Of a stretch of DNA of 64,000 nt, positions 1 through 11,332 are shown in pieces. Position numbers and translations under genes: made by a program. The DNA is from Ceratodon purpureus (taxonomy: Eukaryota > Streptophyta > Bryopsida > Pseudoditrichales > Ditrichaceae), in NCBI GenBank assembly GCA_014871385.1, contig CM026426.1, positions 65,816,716 to 65,880,715 of the forward strand, given 5' to 3'. Below the pieces are notes generated by a model. It made no database searches, had not been told where the DNA came from, and saw only the letters and a program-made list of their open reading frames with translations. Position 1 is the stretch's first letter, and every line of letters begins with the position of its first letter.

Positions 1-735
1 GATCGAAGTCATCATCTGCGACTCTTCTGAATTTCCCTGAAAGTGCTGCAAGAGATCAGCTATTTTGGGGCATCGATATAGGCGCAAGAGCTTAGGAATG
101 GTTGGGAAGTACCGAGTAACCGCAATTGGAACTTCCTGTGACCCTGGGACATACCGCCGATGCTGGCATCTCGGGCACTCTTGGAGCCCGCCATTGACCT
201 CCCCCTCAAAGAGTGTACAGCCGTCCACACAGGAGTCTATGCGCTGATGATCAAGTCCAATAGTTCGAACCATTCGTTTCAGCTCGTACGATGTTCGTGG
301 AAGGAGGTTGTTAATCGGCAGCAAGGACCCTGCCAAGTATGTCAGCAATGCGGATAGAAATGTGTCGGAAACACCGAACACAGAGGCTAGAGTCATAAGC
401 ACAATACCGCCCTGCATCCGACTCTCCCGTGACCCTTTGTAAATCGGTTCCATGCACTCGCGCATCATGTTCTGGAAATCTGTGTTGTCCTTCGGAATCA
501 CGTGGTCTCCTTCAGGTGGTTCCTTGTGTGCGTTGAATTCCGCGAATGCTTCACGCTTCAGCATGTCGGCCATCCCAAAAGCATCGTAAGCCATCCGTCT
601 GGCTCTAACTTCGTCCTCTTCTATGTTTGCCTCGGATTCTTCTTTGACCGACTCATCCGATGAAGATGCCCGACGGCCTCTCTCCCGCAGCAACGTCGGG
701 CCTCTCAGTGGGAGCCCCCGGACAGTCAACAAAAA
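1..735 (-). CDS. CACTA (En/Spm) TNP2-like transposase, N-terminal part, partial
   Basis: The reverse strand is open from about 735 to base 1 and runs off the left edge; the first Met in the readable part is at 594. An acidic stretch (SSSDESVKEESEANIEED) is followed by a region matching the conserved N-terminal half of plant TNP2 transposases. Visible motifs are YELKRMVRTIGL, then a two-Cys pair DSCVDGC, then ECPRCQHRRY, then AVTRYFPTIPKLLRLYRCPK, in the order seen in TNP2 (Cys pair, CPxCxxxRY, FPxIPxLxRL). The catalytic DDE core would lie left of the window. No stop or frameshift occurs in the visible 240 codons, unlike the other transposases here. The upstream exon boundary is not resolved. 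TNP2 cuts and joins CACTA ends in the nucleus. I am confident of the family, not of whether the whole gene is intact. Confidence 0.82.
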
Positions 736-1550
736 AGCAGGAAGATTTTGACTATGAGATCTCCGTATATGCGTGGTGAACAGTCAATCACGGAGAATGA
801 CATCACTTAGAAATGACATTTACTATCCATGCCTCTACCTCTGATCATCATGATTATTTGGGCATAGATGAAGAGAACGATTTTGTGAAGACGGGATAAT
901 AAAATTAACTGCGCACTCTCAGCAAATATGCTGCGTCAGGGGCTGAATAGCATTACTTAGAAATGACAGTTCTAGTCCAGCGAATATCTCGATTAGACAA
1001 ACGACTGACCATTCAAATGGCCACTTCTGTTATCCGGGAAATGCAAAAGACGATGTACTGGAACATCAACCGCTTGAGTTTGAGTTTAGGAAAGAATGGT
1101 TCATCCGGGAATTGAACGGTTACATCCGCATACATTGTTCTAAGCGCCTTCTTATTGATAAGAGAAAAAACCAAAAAAAGGATAACGCAGCGGAAGACTG
1201 GACGCATGTCATGACATGGGGGGTTGGAATCTCACCAGTATTGGATAGGGGAGGTGCTGGTCCCGTCCGAATCTGTGGTGATGCTTACTCACGGTCCCCG
1301 TCGTCCTCACCTGACCACCATGACACATCGTGCACGCGCACGGATACTCAGGTAAACCCGTCCTATATGCGATGCTCCGTTCTATATGGAACGCTGCACA
1401 CAGTCGTCGTCTTCGCATCGTGACCAGCTGATATTCCCCAACGAATTTCCTGCAATGAGGTCAGCCACGTATTGAAGATCACATGTCCGTATTCTACCGA
1501 AACAGAGTCATCAATTTCAAAGATTTGAAAAAAACTACAGATACACACCT
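736..1550. other. Spacer upstream of the TNP2-like gene; one possible minus-strand exon
   Basis: No convincing full gene. On the minus strand, about 1139 to 1012 could be a terminal exon: a pyrimidine-rich stretch ending in AG precedes an open frame with ALRTMYADVTVQFPDEPFFP and a stop near 1012. I do not recognise it. The sequence ACTTAGAAATGACA occurs twice, near 808 and 955. Confidence 0.2.
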
Positions 1551-1829
1551 TCAAGCCCAGTACATAAGCATGGATTCCAGTTTGTAATCAAACGTTTTCC
1601 TGATTATCGGGTCCTTCAGTAACAGCCGGAACGCCCTACAGAAGCAACCTAACTTTCCGTATGCCACTACCTCCGCTGACCTAGTTCCCCATCCAACGCC
1701 GGTCTCATGAGCTGCCCTTCTCAGATTTCTCATGATAATCATGCATACAATTTCGCCCGTGCTCGGGTTTATCGTCTCCTTGATGTCACTGTCTTCAATT
1801 TTCATTTTGTGTGGAACCCCACGATGCAC
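1551..1829 (-). CDS. Unrecognised C-terminal exon, paralogous to 10686-11022
   Basis: An open frame of about 90 codons ends in TGA near 1551. There is no convincing ATG at its 5' end, so it is probably a last exon. It aligns with the last exon at 10686-11022: both have GE-[IM]-VC, then W-G-x-R-S-[AT]-EVV, then a CRAF-[RK] motif, then FDY-x-LE-x-x-LM just before the stop. By eye, roughly one third to two fifths of residues agree. The hAT element now separates the two exons, but before that insertion they lay about 0.4 kb apart on the same strand. I do not recognise the family. The context inside a CACTA element suggests an accessory transposon protein, but that is inference. Confidence 0.4.
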   Translation of the reverse strand: MHRGVPHKMKIEDSDIKETINPSTGEIVCMIIMRNLRRAAHETGVGWGTRSAEVVAYGKLGCFCRAFRLLLKDPIIRKTFDYKLESMLMYWA

Positions 1830-2502
1830 TCTTCAAACTCTCGCGAACGTTTGATGCACTTGTTGTTAGACATTTCCCACGTTAGTACCAGAGTTGGGCG
1901 GGTATACGGGAGAGAGACCGGGTATCATCTCGAATAATGGTATCAATAGTGGGTACCCGACCTGCCATGGTACAAGTCTTTACAAATACCCGTGTCCAAC
2001 CCGACCTCGGGGTCTTAGGGTTTGGGGATACCATTCAAAATACCCAACTGCGCGGGTGCCGTTTCAAGCTGCAATTGCAAGAGACCAGTATTGAAGAGTT
2101 TCGGTGAATTAAACCGGGGTAATTATTGACAGTATTGAAGGACCAATGTCGTGGGTTGTGGAAGTGTTGTACACATTGAATTTGTTAGGGTGTGGTTGAG
2201 GGATGGCATTGTAGTTGGGATTTGTTTGAGGGACGTTGAGTACAAAATTCACGAACGTTGATTGAAGGCCGCCGCTTTGTGCTTCACCGAACAGTACACC
2301 ATTAATTGAAAAACTCTGACCTTAGGTATTCTGAGTTCCAAATCGCTTCATTCAGGCTTAATCTTGGCATGTTGGCATGATTCTGTTGATTGCCTGTAAA
2401 ATTGCATGCTACTGTTGGTCTGTGTGTCTTTTGTTGCATTTTTTTTATTGCTTGCAGTGTCGTCGTTGCAAGTGCGCTTGAGATTGGGCTTAGGTGGTTG
2501 CC

Positions 2503-5500
2503 ATGGATACATGTATGGATGTCAATGAGTTTGACCACGTCTGTGAAGTAGATCACGAAGGAACTGCATCAGGTTTTGGAGGAGCTGAGTTGCTACCACA
2601 TATTTCAGCATCGGAGTTGCTTACAGAGGAGGACTCTGCGGCACAATGAGTTGCTGCGTGCTTGGCGGAAGAGGCGGAAGCGGAGTGGCAATTGCATTTC
2701 AGCATTTTCCAGTCAAATCAGAAATCGTGGATTCCTTACCACCGCAATTCTCCAGTTTGGGCGTTTTTCCAATTACTTGATGGAAGCGGAGGAGGCCGTG
2801 TTGATGCAAGCATTGTCTAGACAATGAGGTGTGTAATCTGTCACCCAACATCTGTGAGCAGCCCAAGTTCGAGTAGAACAACAAGAAGTAGAAAAGGTGT
2901 TGTAAACTACAACCACAATCACGGGTCAACAAGTTTGAAGAAACACGTTGACAGTGCACACTCCGAGCTTTACGAGCGATATGTGAAGGAGATGGCAGAA
3001 AAGCAAGCCTTGGAAACCCCAACTAGCGCAAGAACGAAGAACAAGAAAAGGAAGTCCATCCAAGCTTCTCAGATTGTAGATTTCTTCGGGAGCAAGGAGG
3101 CCTACAGGAAGTTAGATCTGCCGCAGGTGAATTTCAGTATATTTTTTTATGTCACTTCTCACTTCCGTCCTGTTTCATATATCTGGCTGGGCCTGGGACT
3201 TGCATGTATGAATGTTGTGTCTCTCTCGAGATTTGCTGTCTGTCGTGGTCTACTTTTTCTATAATTTTGTGCTATTGATAGTTTCAGTGATCATATAATC
3301 TTCAGTCTTTGATTAAGAGTAGGTATTGAAATTATTAAAGTTTAATCTTTCTAGCCTCGATTGAAGCCGTTGACCTTGAGTGATTACACTTCGAGGAACA
3401 TGATTTGAGTTCCGGTGATAAGGCAAGGTGTTGAATTTTACTGAATATTATTTTTTCTTGCCGGCCTTGGTTGAAGCTTTACGTCGGCTGAAATCAAATT
3501 AGTAATGGAATAGCTTCTCCTGGAATCAAATGTCCTCTTCGCTTCCCCTCATCTCATGTGAATTTTTTCATTGCTGTAACGTTGTTGAGTGATTATGCTT
3601 GTGTTTGATTTGGTCTCAAGTTATGCTACGGTGCCTTTCTGAATTCGGCTGATCAGGTACATGGGAGGGTTCTCATTTTCTTGTTTGTTATAATACCTGC
3701 AGCATTTCATCTTCATCGTTTTCTATTCACTCTATGCAATGGTAATTCAAATTGTAGAAGAAACACTGCAAGGCTTCAAAAGGTTATGCCAATGGTGAAT
3801 TAGCTCTGTGAACTACTGGTCTTTGTAGGAGGGAAAGATATTGTGGTAATGTCAATTGATGCAACTTGGATTCATGGATCTCGTAGAAACTTTGAACTCT
3901 CTGACCCCTTCCCTTCATGATTGAATAGGGCTCAACAAGGGCCCAGAGCAGGACCAAACGGTAACTGTTCATGTGAACTTGGAGGTGAATTGTGTGCAGC
4001 TGTCAATGCCTAAAACTCGATTGTCTAGAATTTAGACGTCAGTGTCATCATCATCTAATATATTTAAGCGATGATCGGTCATAGCTATCGTAGTAGGAAA
4101 TAAAAGGTACAAGGATTGTTCAAAGCCAGGCAAAGTGGCGAGACTTGTGCTTTGTTCGTTTTAATTTTGGTATGAGCTCGGCTGAAATTCGATGACTTGA
4201 ACTATTGTCTCTAAATCTTTGATGTTCCTCAGACTGCATTAAAACTGTTTGATTAAATAAATTTGAGGTTTAACATTGAGATTTAATTAACTGAGCTTGC
4301 CTCGCAGTAAGATTAGTTGTTATGCGAAATTAGCTATGGCTGCTCTCACCATCATTGTTCAAAACAGAAGGATTTACAGTAATTGTAAGTCCTAGCTCAG
4401 AAGTCGGATCAAAATTCTCTTTGTAGATGAAAAGAAACTCACGCTGACTTGGATGGCTGAAGAATTCCGATGGATTCAGAGACTTCGATGTGTGGAAATG
4501 AAGAAATCCTTAATTTTCAAATTTGATGTCATTCATATCAACACATAATGTACTCAGTAGAATTCAAGTGGAATCAATTCAAGTGAAGGCATATTATTTA
4601 GACGTTTTTTATTTGTGGTCATTGTATTGTGAAGGAAACTGATTGATTGGATCTGCTGCAGGTGAATTTCCTTCAAAACCTGGTGTTGCTCATTGCCAAG
4701 GGATGCATTCCACTGTCCGTGGTAGAAAGTCAATGGGTCCGCCGTCTTGTCCTCATGTGCGATTCAAGGATAAACTTCCCATCCAGGAAACAACTTGTGA
4801 GGGAGCATATTCCGATGATGTTCACAAAAACTATGGAGCAGTATGTGTTGCCATTGGTGGGAAAGTCCGCCACTATCAGTGTCACCTTTGATTTATGGAT
4901 GAGCCGTGGTACTCAAGACACCTTCTGCATGGTTGTTAACTTCCTAGACACAGATTGGGTGCCACGCCATGTCACTGTGGGAGTATTTCTAGCACAAAGC
5001 ACAACTGGAGCTGCACTTGCGACAATCGTCGAGCCTCTACTCAAAGAATTCAACTTGCTCGACAAGGTGAGCATTCACTTCCTCATCACTGGTTGTATGC
5101 ATCAAATTTTTTGTACACCAAGTTTTGTTTCTTTTTGATTTCAGTAGACTGTAATTTCGCGTTCTGCATGCTACAGTGCCGCATTGTGCATGCTACAGTG
5201 TAGCACTGTGCATGCTACGCTGTAGTTTCTGTAAGTGATGATTGTAGTTTTTGGTTCAAGGCTGGGATGGTTATGGTCCATAGGTTATGGTCCACCAATA
5301 TTCCTCAGAGCTTTCTGATATTGATTAGCATGTGAATTTACATATGAATTGAATCGACAACGACTGTAATCTTGCATGCATCCTCTCTGAATTTTATTTC
5401 AGTATGTCAGAATTTGATTTAGAGTAGACTGCAGCGGCCTTTTGTAAAGCCATGTGATGGTTCAATTCAAACTTTCTTCTTCTTTCAATTTCTTGCTGTC

Positions 5501-7024
5501 TGTTGGCTGCGTAAGAGAACAGAAGAGGGACACCATTTTTTGAGTCTGTCTGTATGTTTCAGTCTACAGTCTGTCTGTTTCTTTTGCATTTTAATTTCCA
5601 AAAACTGAAATCCTACTGTGGATGCTTTGCCAGGTTATTGCGTATGTGAAAGATGAAGGAACAAATCTCATCACTTTAGCCAACGCTTTGTCCTCTGTGG
5701 TGAGCTGCGATGTGCTTGGCTTAAAGGAGCCATACAGTGGAACGTGTTTTGGGCATGTCATGAGTAAAGTGTGTCAGTATGGCACAAATTCAGATACGAT
5801 TTGTGCCTCAATGAAACATGTATCCTTGATAACAACGCTCAAAGTACCTTGCAGAAAACAATAACTTGGACCAAGAAGAGCGGCAAGGGTCGGCAGGAGT
5901 GGGAGAAAGCATGCATTGAAGCTGGATTACCAAGCCGTAGGTTGAAGACTCCTGTAAAGACTCGATTTGCTTCTAAAGTGACTCTGTTTCAGGAGACCTT
6001 GGAGTATGCATCGGCTATCAACATTTGTTATCAGCGGCAGACACTCCAACTACAAGCTCGTGTTCCATCTGGTTTGACGTGGGCAATAGCTAGAGCGGTT
6101 TGTGATATACTCAACCCTGTGGTTGAGGCTTGCATTCTGAACCAAACGCGTGGTTTTTGGTTGCTATCTGATGCTCTTGTCTCAGCCATGACAATTTGTG
6201 TGAAGCTACAAATCGAGAGTAACCGGCGGGAGCTTGCAGTGCCGTCGCTGGAAGTCGGCAGTTTTGACAGTGAGCTGGAGATTATGCATGGACGAATAGC
6301 CAAAGCGGGTTGTGGAGTCTTAGAGCCATTCCTGGATTTTGCTTTCAAGTTCAGCAAGGAAAAGGCTCACAACATGGTTGCCATCATGCTAGACCCTCGA
6401 CACAAGAGCTTGCAGTCCATATCTAAATTTGTGGGTCCTCAGACTGCAAAGCTTGTGGTCATGGAGTACGACCGCTTAGTTCTCCTTCCCCTTCTCATGC
6501 AGGTGCACATGCACTTGAATCCAAAAACTCCGACAACGTTGGTTCAGGCTGATATGTGTGATTCCCTTGAAGTGGACCAGTTCGCTCTCTTTGGTGCAGG
6601 AGCTTTGGAGGAAGAAGCTGCAGAGGGGCTGTTACAGAAGGAACTCTCACTATTACGTCGTCTAGTGATAAAGTCCTGTGATCTGGAGGAAGGGCCTTTG
6701 GAGTGGTGGAGGGTGAATGAAGCATTATTCCCATGTGTGGGCTTCCTTGCTCGACAGTATCTTGGAATTCCTGGTTCTCAAATTGAAACTGAGAGGATCT
6801 TCTCAGTTGCTGGCATTCTCACCAACTTGCGACGGAGTAGGTTAGGCCTAGACAACTTAAATAATCTCATCATGATCTATAAAAATTGGCCAAGTGATTT
6901 GCGAACTGATTGCAAGCTATATGAGCACCTTGCAGATTTCTACTCTGGAGAAGCTGCAATTCTTGAAGAAAACGAGGATGAATTTGCTCAAGAAGGCTTG
7001 TTTGAAGAAGTCAGTGATGAGTGA
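2503..7024 (+). pseudogene. hAT transposase with BED zinc finger and hATC dimerisation domain, inactivated
   Basis: Three exons fit with GT...AG borders, all phase 0: 2503-3126, 4662-5066 and 5634-7024. The introns are AT-rich. Exon 1 opens with ATG in the context GTTGCCATGG and encodes a BED-type finger: SPVWAFF, then CVIC about 35 residues on, then HGSTSLKKHVDSAH. Exon 2 has TFDLWMSRGTQDTFCMVV and exon 3 has VKDEGTNL and CFGHVMSK, typical of hAT cores. The C-terminus (about 6740-6850) has IPGSQIETERIFSVAG, the hAT dimerisation signature. Damage: TGA at 2647-2649 (consistent with CGA), TAG at 2818-2820 just before the finger (consistent with CAG), and a one-base loss near 5830. The rest of the frame is remarkably clean, so inactivation looks recent. 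Confidence 0.9.
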
Positions 7025-7915
7025 TCTTTTGCGTCACTGTAGAATTGCGCACTGTTCATCACAGCACCACTGCACCAGCGATGGTGAGCTTTAACTTCAG
7101 CTTGTGACCTGAGCTGTGGTATAAAGTATAAAGGCAAGGTGACCATTTCTGGAACTCACATTGAGTGATTTTATGCAGCACGCATCCAGCTTCTAATTTC
7201 CCACCTCTCACCTCTAGACTCACACTCCCACTCTCATCCTCATGAGTTCGATTGTTCTCACTTTTTGTTTAGGCCTTGTTTAAATGTTTCAATCGCGAAC
7301 TTGCAAATCTCTTTGGTGAATCTGTCTCTGAAGAGTTGTGTACACTATAAGAATCCCATGTTTTTTAAGACATCTCAAATCATGTTTAAAAAAACAAGTG
7401 GACGTTGGAAAGGATGTCGTGCAGACATGAGAACATCTAAGACGCAGCAAAAACAAATGAGGACATCCGAAAAAACATGTAGACATCCCCGTAGCACGCG
7501 CGTCTCTGGGTGATTTTGGAGGGCAGTGAAGTCTGAAACGTGGACGCCACGTCATGACACATCAACAAAGGAATTTTACGGGCAGTGCCACATGGGCGGA
7601 GGATGTCATCGCTGCCATGGTGATGTGGCGGACCACATGGACCCGCCATTCTCTGACGTGTCAGCCGCGAAGGTCCAGAGTGGCCTGCCACGTAAGCTTA
7701 GTTTTTGGTGATTTTTGAGTTCAAATTGCGTTACTGTAGACGTCACTAGGGACATCACCATGGTTTTTGAGACATCTGTTGGTGACAACGTGATGTCCAC
7801 GCCGATGTCTGTGCGGACATGAACCATGTCCGGCATTTGTTATAGTGAACATCTCCATGCTATAAACTTTAACATGGCGGACATGGCCATGTCAACGTGT
7901 ACAGGATGTGTGGAA

Positions 7916-8063
7916 GGGTGTTTTTGCTGAGATGAATGTGTTTATGCAGACATGAAGGTGTTTTTTGCAGACATGAGAGTGTTTTTTGTAGACATGCGGA
8001 TGTTTTTGCAGACATGAAGGTGTCTTTGCAACCACAGAGGTGTTTCTGCAGCCATGAAGGTGG
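7916..8063 (+). repeat. Short tandem repeats around GCAGACATGAAGGTGTTTTT in CACTA subterminal region
   Basis: Six to eight units of about 20-24 bp, each built on GCAGACATG-A-GGTG plus a T run, follow one another. The last units degenerate to GCAACCACAGAGGTG and GCAGCCATGAAGGTG. The same AGACATG word recurs upstream at 7420-7480 and 7740-7890. Arrays like this at CACTA ends are normally where the TNPA-type protein binds. Confidence 0.7.
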
Positions 8064-9036
8064 CATTTGATCACAATGAAGTGAAGGAAAGAAGATCACA
8101 TGAAGAAAGGAACAAGGGAGGAAAGGAGAAAAGAAGAAGATGGAGAGCAAGAATAAAGTTGGGAAAATACACCCCCCTCAGAGTTGTTTGAAGTACCTTT
8201 CAGTTTTTAGGTTGCCATTCCTCCATCCTAGCTTGGATTGGGGCGTGCCTTAGCTTATTGGAAAGCTGAGTTAATTTTGCATCTACCCTACAAATTTCAG
8301 AAGCATAGAAACAAAACCCTAGGACTGATTGCTAAAAATCCGACACCCTTCCTCCAGCCGCACTCCTTTGACAACCCCAACTTCGGAAGGCCATATCTCA
8401 CTCCCTATAACTCGGAATTGGACGTGCTTACTACCATTGGAAAGCCCTACAAGAGATTTACAATCAAGCTAATTTTCACTCTACTTGGACAAGAAACAAC
8501 GGACTGATAGGGAAACAAACGGGAGAGACTCCATGGAGACACAAAAAGCTTGAAACAAAGCTCTCAAATACAAGATTAGAAGCCGCCAAAGTGGCGGCTC
8601 ACCCTAACCCTACCAAGGCTCAAAGCCCTAATCTAAGGATGAATGTTGCCGCCAATGAACAAAAAATGGATGAATGAATGTCACAATGTTTCGACAGATG
8701 TCTGTGTCGACATCTTCCGAGACATGCGAACGTCTTTGAAAAAAAAATAGAGAAGAAATTTGATATTGTAAATTTCATTTATAAAGAAAAAATAAAAAAA
8801 GGTCCTTCAATCCCTCTCGGCCTCTTTTGCTCCCTTTGCTGACCCTGCCCTTCTTCTGGTTTTTTTCACTTCGGGCAGGAAGTTACCTCACAGCCGAGTA
8901 AGTTCGGGCCCATTTTGTTGTCCGTCAAAACGAGGCCGTTGTCAATCTGGCAATTTTGTGTTCAAAGGGATGTCCTCTGCCACGTCCCCATAGATGCGGA
9001 CGTTTTTCCAGACGTCTTTGCGTTTTTAAGGTAGCA

Positions 9037-9776
9037 GGGGGGAAGCACAATAAAGTGGACCACAAAAGTGCTTAGCTCATTGCCAATTTCAGCCATTGTT
9101 GTAAACAGTAAGAAAAGTGCCATATAAGTTTTTGATATGTTGAAAGCGGGATGGGATATAGAAAATAGACTTGGTCATCTTGAGTCCTGGAAATTTGCAT
9201 AAGAAGGTAAGGTGTTTACGATGCCCTACGAGTACCTCAAAGTGCGACAAAGTGAATGCAGTCATTTGAAAAAGTGGCTAGAAAAGAGTGCAAACTTTGT
9301 CAGTAAACACTTTTGAGCGGATGGTGCCCTCCGTTCGTGAATTGTGGTAGTGGAAATGGGCACCACCCACTTCGTTCGGAAGTTTGGACGGACGAGAAGT
9401 ATATCTGGGATGTTTTTTGGAAGGGTCACTTCGGCGGTACTTTTTGTGAGTTTTTTTTCACCGAACATTGTTTTTTAAATTGGAAAAAACATCCTCTAAA
9501 GACAATAGAGGGCACCAAATGAAGAAATCAAGACTTTGGAAAAGTTCATTTTCATGATTTAGAACTAGTGGTCAAATTTAGTTTCAATTAAGGATGTTCT
9601 TTTTATGAAGATGCGTATAAGATACCTTATGACACCCTAGGAAGTGACTAAAATGCTCAAAAACTTCACCAAAATGCTCAAAATCAGCTTTGAGCTTTAA
9701 AAAACAGCACACTTCAAATTCACTTCTTAGTGATCACATATTGCACTTTGTGGTCCACTTTATTGTGCTCTCCCCC
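9037..9776 (+). mobile_element. 740-bp inverted-repeat element, copy A, 4-bp target duplication
   Basis: Starts GGGGGGAAGCACAATAAAGT and ends as the reverse complement of GGGGGAGAGCACAATAAAGT; about 28 of 30 terminal bases pair. AGCA flanks both sides (9033-9036 and 9777-9780). It has no long ORF. Its sequence is clearly related throughout to 23828-24566 and, in reverse, to the split copy at 25768-32171. The superfamily is unclear: a 4-bp duplication with G-rich ends does not match the common plant classes (hAT 8, CACTA 3, MULE 9, PIF 3, mariner TA). Confidence 0.88.
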
Positions 9777-10566
9777 AGCATGTCCATGTCTGGGCACAAT
9801 AAGCCCAGTTTATCTCAAAAAACGCGTTAATGTCCTCACGATCCTCAAGACATGATTGACCGACACAAAGACATGATAAAAACACGACCATGTTTTTGGA
9901 AAACATCTCCAAAAACACAGGTTTCTTATAGTGGTAGAATACGGAGCGGACTGTATTTTCTGGAGGCATTTCCAAGAGGTTCGTTGTGGAAGCACAGAGC
10001 TTGTAATTATCTGAGTCCCAGAGTCCTCGGTGAGCATGAGTCCTCGGGTGAGAGATTTAGTTAAACTAATCTGAGCTTATTTTTTGGCATGAACATGAGT
10101 TGCTGAACCGCAAAACTAGTTGTCTTTTGTGCGATTCTCTACTGGAGTGCTGATTTTATCCCGGTTCATCATCACGTTGTTAATTATTTCGAGTCTGATG
10201 AAGTGCACTGATTTAACTCTAGGCTTCGTGTGGCAAGTCGCAGTAATAGCTAGTGTGTGTCTCAGGGAAACAATTGCCTACTGTTCATGACAGCACTAGT
10301 TGTGTGCTTTAGTTGACTCTTGCTTCACCAGATTGTAATACCCGACCAGTATATAGGGTTGCACTGGTATTAAAATTCTACTACCATGATATTGCTACCC
10401 GTATATAAAAAAAAAATATAACTGTAATTGATACAAGGCGGATATATAAATTTCAAAAAAACCAATTTATATGTATACCCTTATTTCCATGATTTTATAT
10501 TCATCCATTATATCCACACCCGTGAGCATGACAAAAAACCAATACCCGCCCAACTCTGGTTAGTAC

Positions 10567-10685
10567 CTCAAATCGTGCCCTAAATTCGTTACGTTGCTGG
10601 TACTCTGAGGAAAATTAACGACCCCAATATAATCCCAGAATTTCGCAGAGTAAGTCATGTACCTTCGGTTGTCAACCCGTCGGAG
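10567..10685. other. Short spacer between hAT element and downstream exon
   Basis: Continues the CACTA element sequence that was interrupted at 1888. No feature seen. Confidence 0.4.
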
Positions 10686-11022
10686 TCATGGCATAAGCAC
10701 GTATTCCAAAAAGTAATCGAACATGTCCTTCATTCTAGGGTGATTCGCGAATTTCCTGAAAGCCCTACAGGTCATCTCAGTTTTAGCGTAGCAGACCACC
10801 TCTGTCGATCTCTCCCCCCATTCAATCTTCTTTTCGAGAGCTGCGTCGAGAATTCTCTGCATGAAAACATAACAGACCATTTCACCCTGACTTCGTATGC
10901 CTCCCTTCGCTTGGTTCTCCATCACCGACATTGTTCCTATTCGCGCTGCCTCTGCAACGGCCACTGCGTCTGCCCAGTGAATGCCCACATTGCATTCAGC
11001 TTGATTCGCAAGACTGGACTCT
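10686..11022 (-). CDS. Unrecognised C-terminal exon, paralogous to 1551-1829
   Basis: On the minus strand a pyrimidine-rich acceptor (TACTCTACTCCTCAG) precedes an open frame from about 11022 to a TGA near 10686. It encodes about 110 residues with ECNVGIHWADAVAVAEAARI, then GEMVCYVFMQRIL, EWGERSTEVVCYAK, TCRAFRKFANHP and FDYFLEYVLMP at the end. The GE-x-VC, W-G-x-R-S-T-EVV, CRAF-[RK] and FDY-x-LE motifs are shared with 1551-1829. It is probably the last exon of the minus-strand gene whose other candidate exons lie at 11333-12687. I recognise no known domain. The lack of stops over 110 codons and the conserved spacing argue for real coding. Confidence 0.5.
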
Positions 11023-11332
11023 GAGGAGTAGAGTACTGAATTATTAAGTCGTGGTCACCATATACGCAGTTAAATCAGAAATGCGTAAGGTGCGCGAATT
11101 GTAGAAATCTGTTCATTGAGCAGAAACATTTCGCTCGCACTGTGGATTCGAATACTCACCTCGTCAACATACGAGCGACAGCTATGGCGCTCCCGAGGTC
11201 TGAGGTGTCCGTTGAATCGCGGTCACATAGTCTCAGTAGCGCGCGGGAGGTTAGTATCGTGCCGGAGTGCGTAAAAATCAGTAGTCGTTGTTCTCCAGCG
11301 CACTAATGTGCCCCTCCCTATTCGATTCTCTA

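Larger units (their letters stand above)
7343..9933. mobile_element. Non-autonomous CACTA element of 2.59 kb nested in the hAT element
   Basis: The left end reads CACTATAAGAATCCCATGTT and the right end, on the reverse strand, CACTATAAGAAACCTGTGTT. The inverted match continues with mismatches for about 30 bp. GTA flanks both sides (7340-7342 and 9934-9936), the 3-bp duplication expected for CACTA. Many copies of AGACATG/GACATCT lie within 700 bp of the left end and about 150 bp of the right end, as subterminal transposase-binding repeats do. There is no transposase gene, so movement would need a partner. The ORF-like stretch at 8238-8507 is not convincing coding. The 740-bp element at 9037-9776 is nested inside it. 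Confidence 0.9.
1889..10558 (+). mobile_element. hAT element of 8.67 kb with perfect 8-bp target duplication
   Basis: The left terminus reads CAGAGTTGGGCGGGTAT (from 1889) and the right terminus is its reverse complement ending at 10558. GTTAGTAC flanks both sides (1881-1888 and 10559-10566), a perfect 8-bp target duplication as made by hAT transposases. ACCCG/CGGGT-containing subterminal repeats (for example ATACCCG) recur in the first 180 bp and the last 250 bp. The element carries a decayed transposase gene (2503-7024), and its 3' part is interrupted by a CACTA insertion (7343-9933). Without that insertion it would be about 6.1 kb. It landed between minus-strand exons of the surrounding CACTA element. 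Confidence 0.93.

Noticed and set aside
1112..1423. Plus-strand ORF
   Set aside because: No family features, and antisense to a possible minus-strand exon.
8238..8507. ORF inside the non-autonomous CACTA element
   Set aside because: No domain, and two internally similar stretches (GGAAAGC repeated) suggest repeat sequence, not protein.
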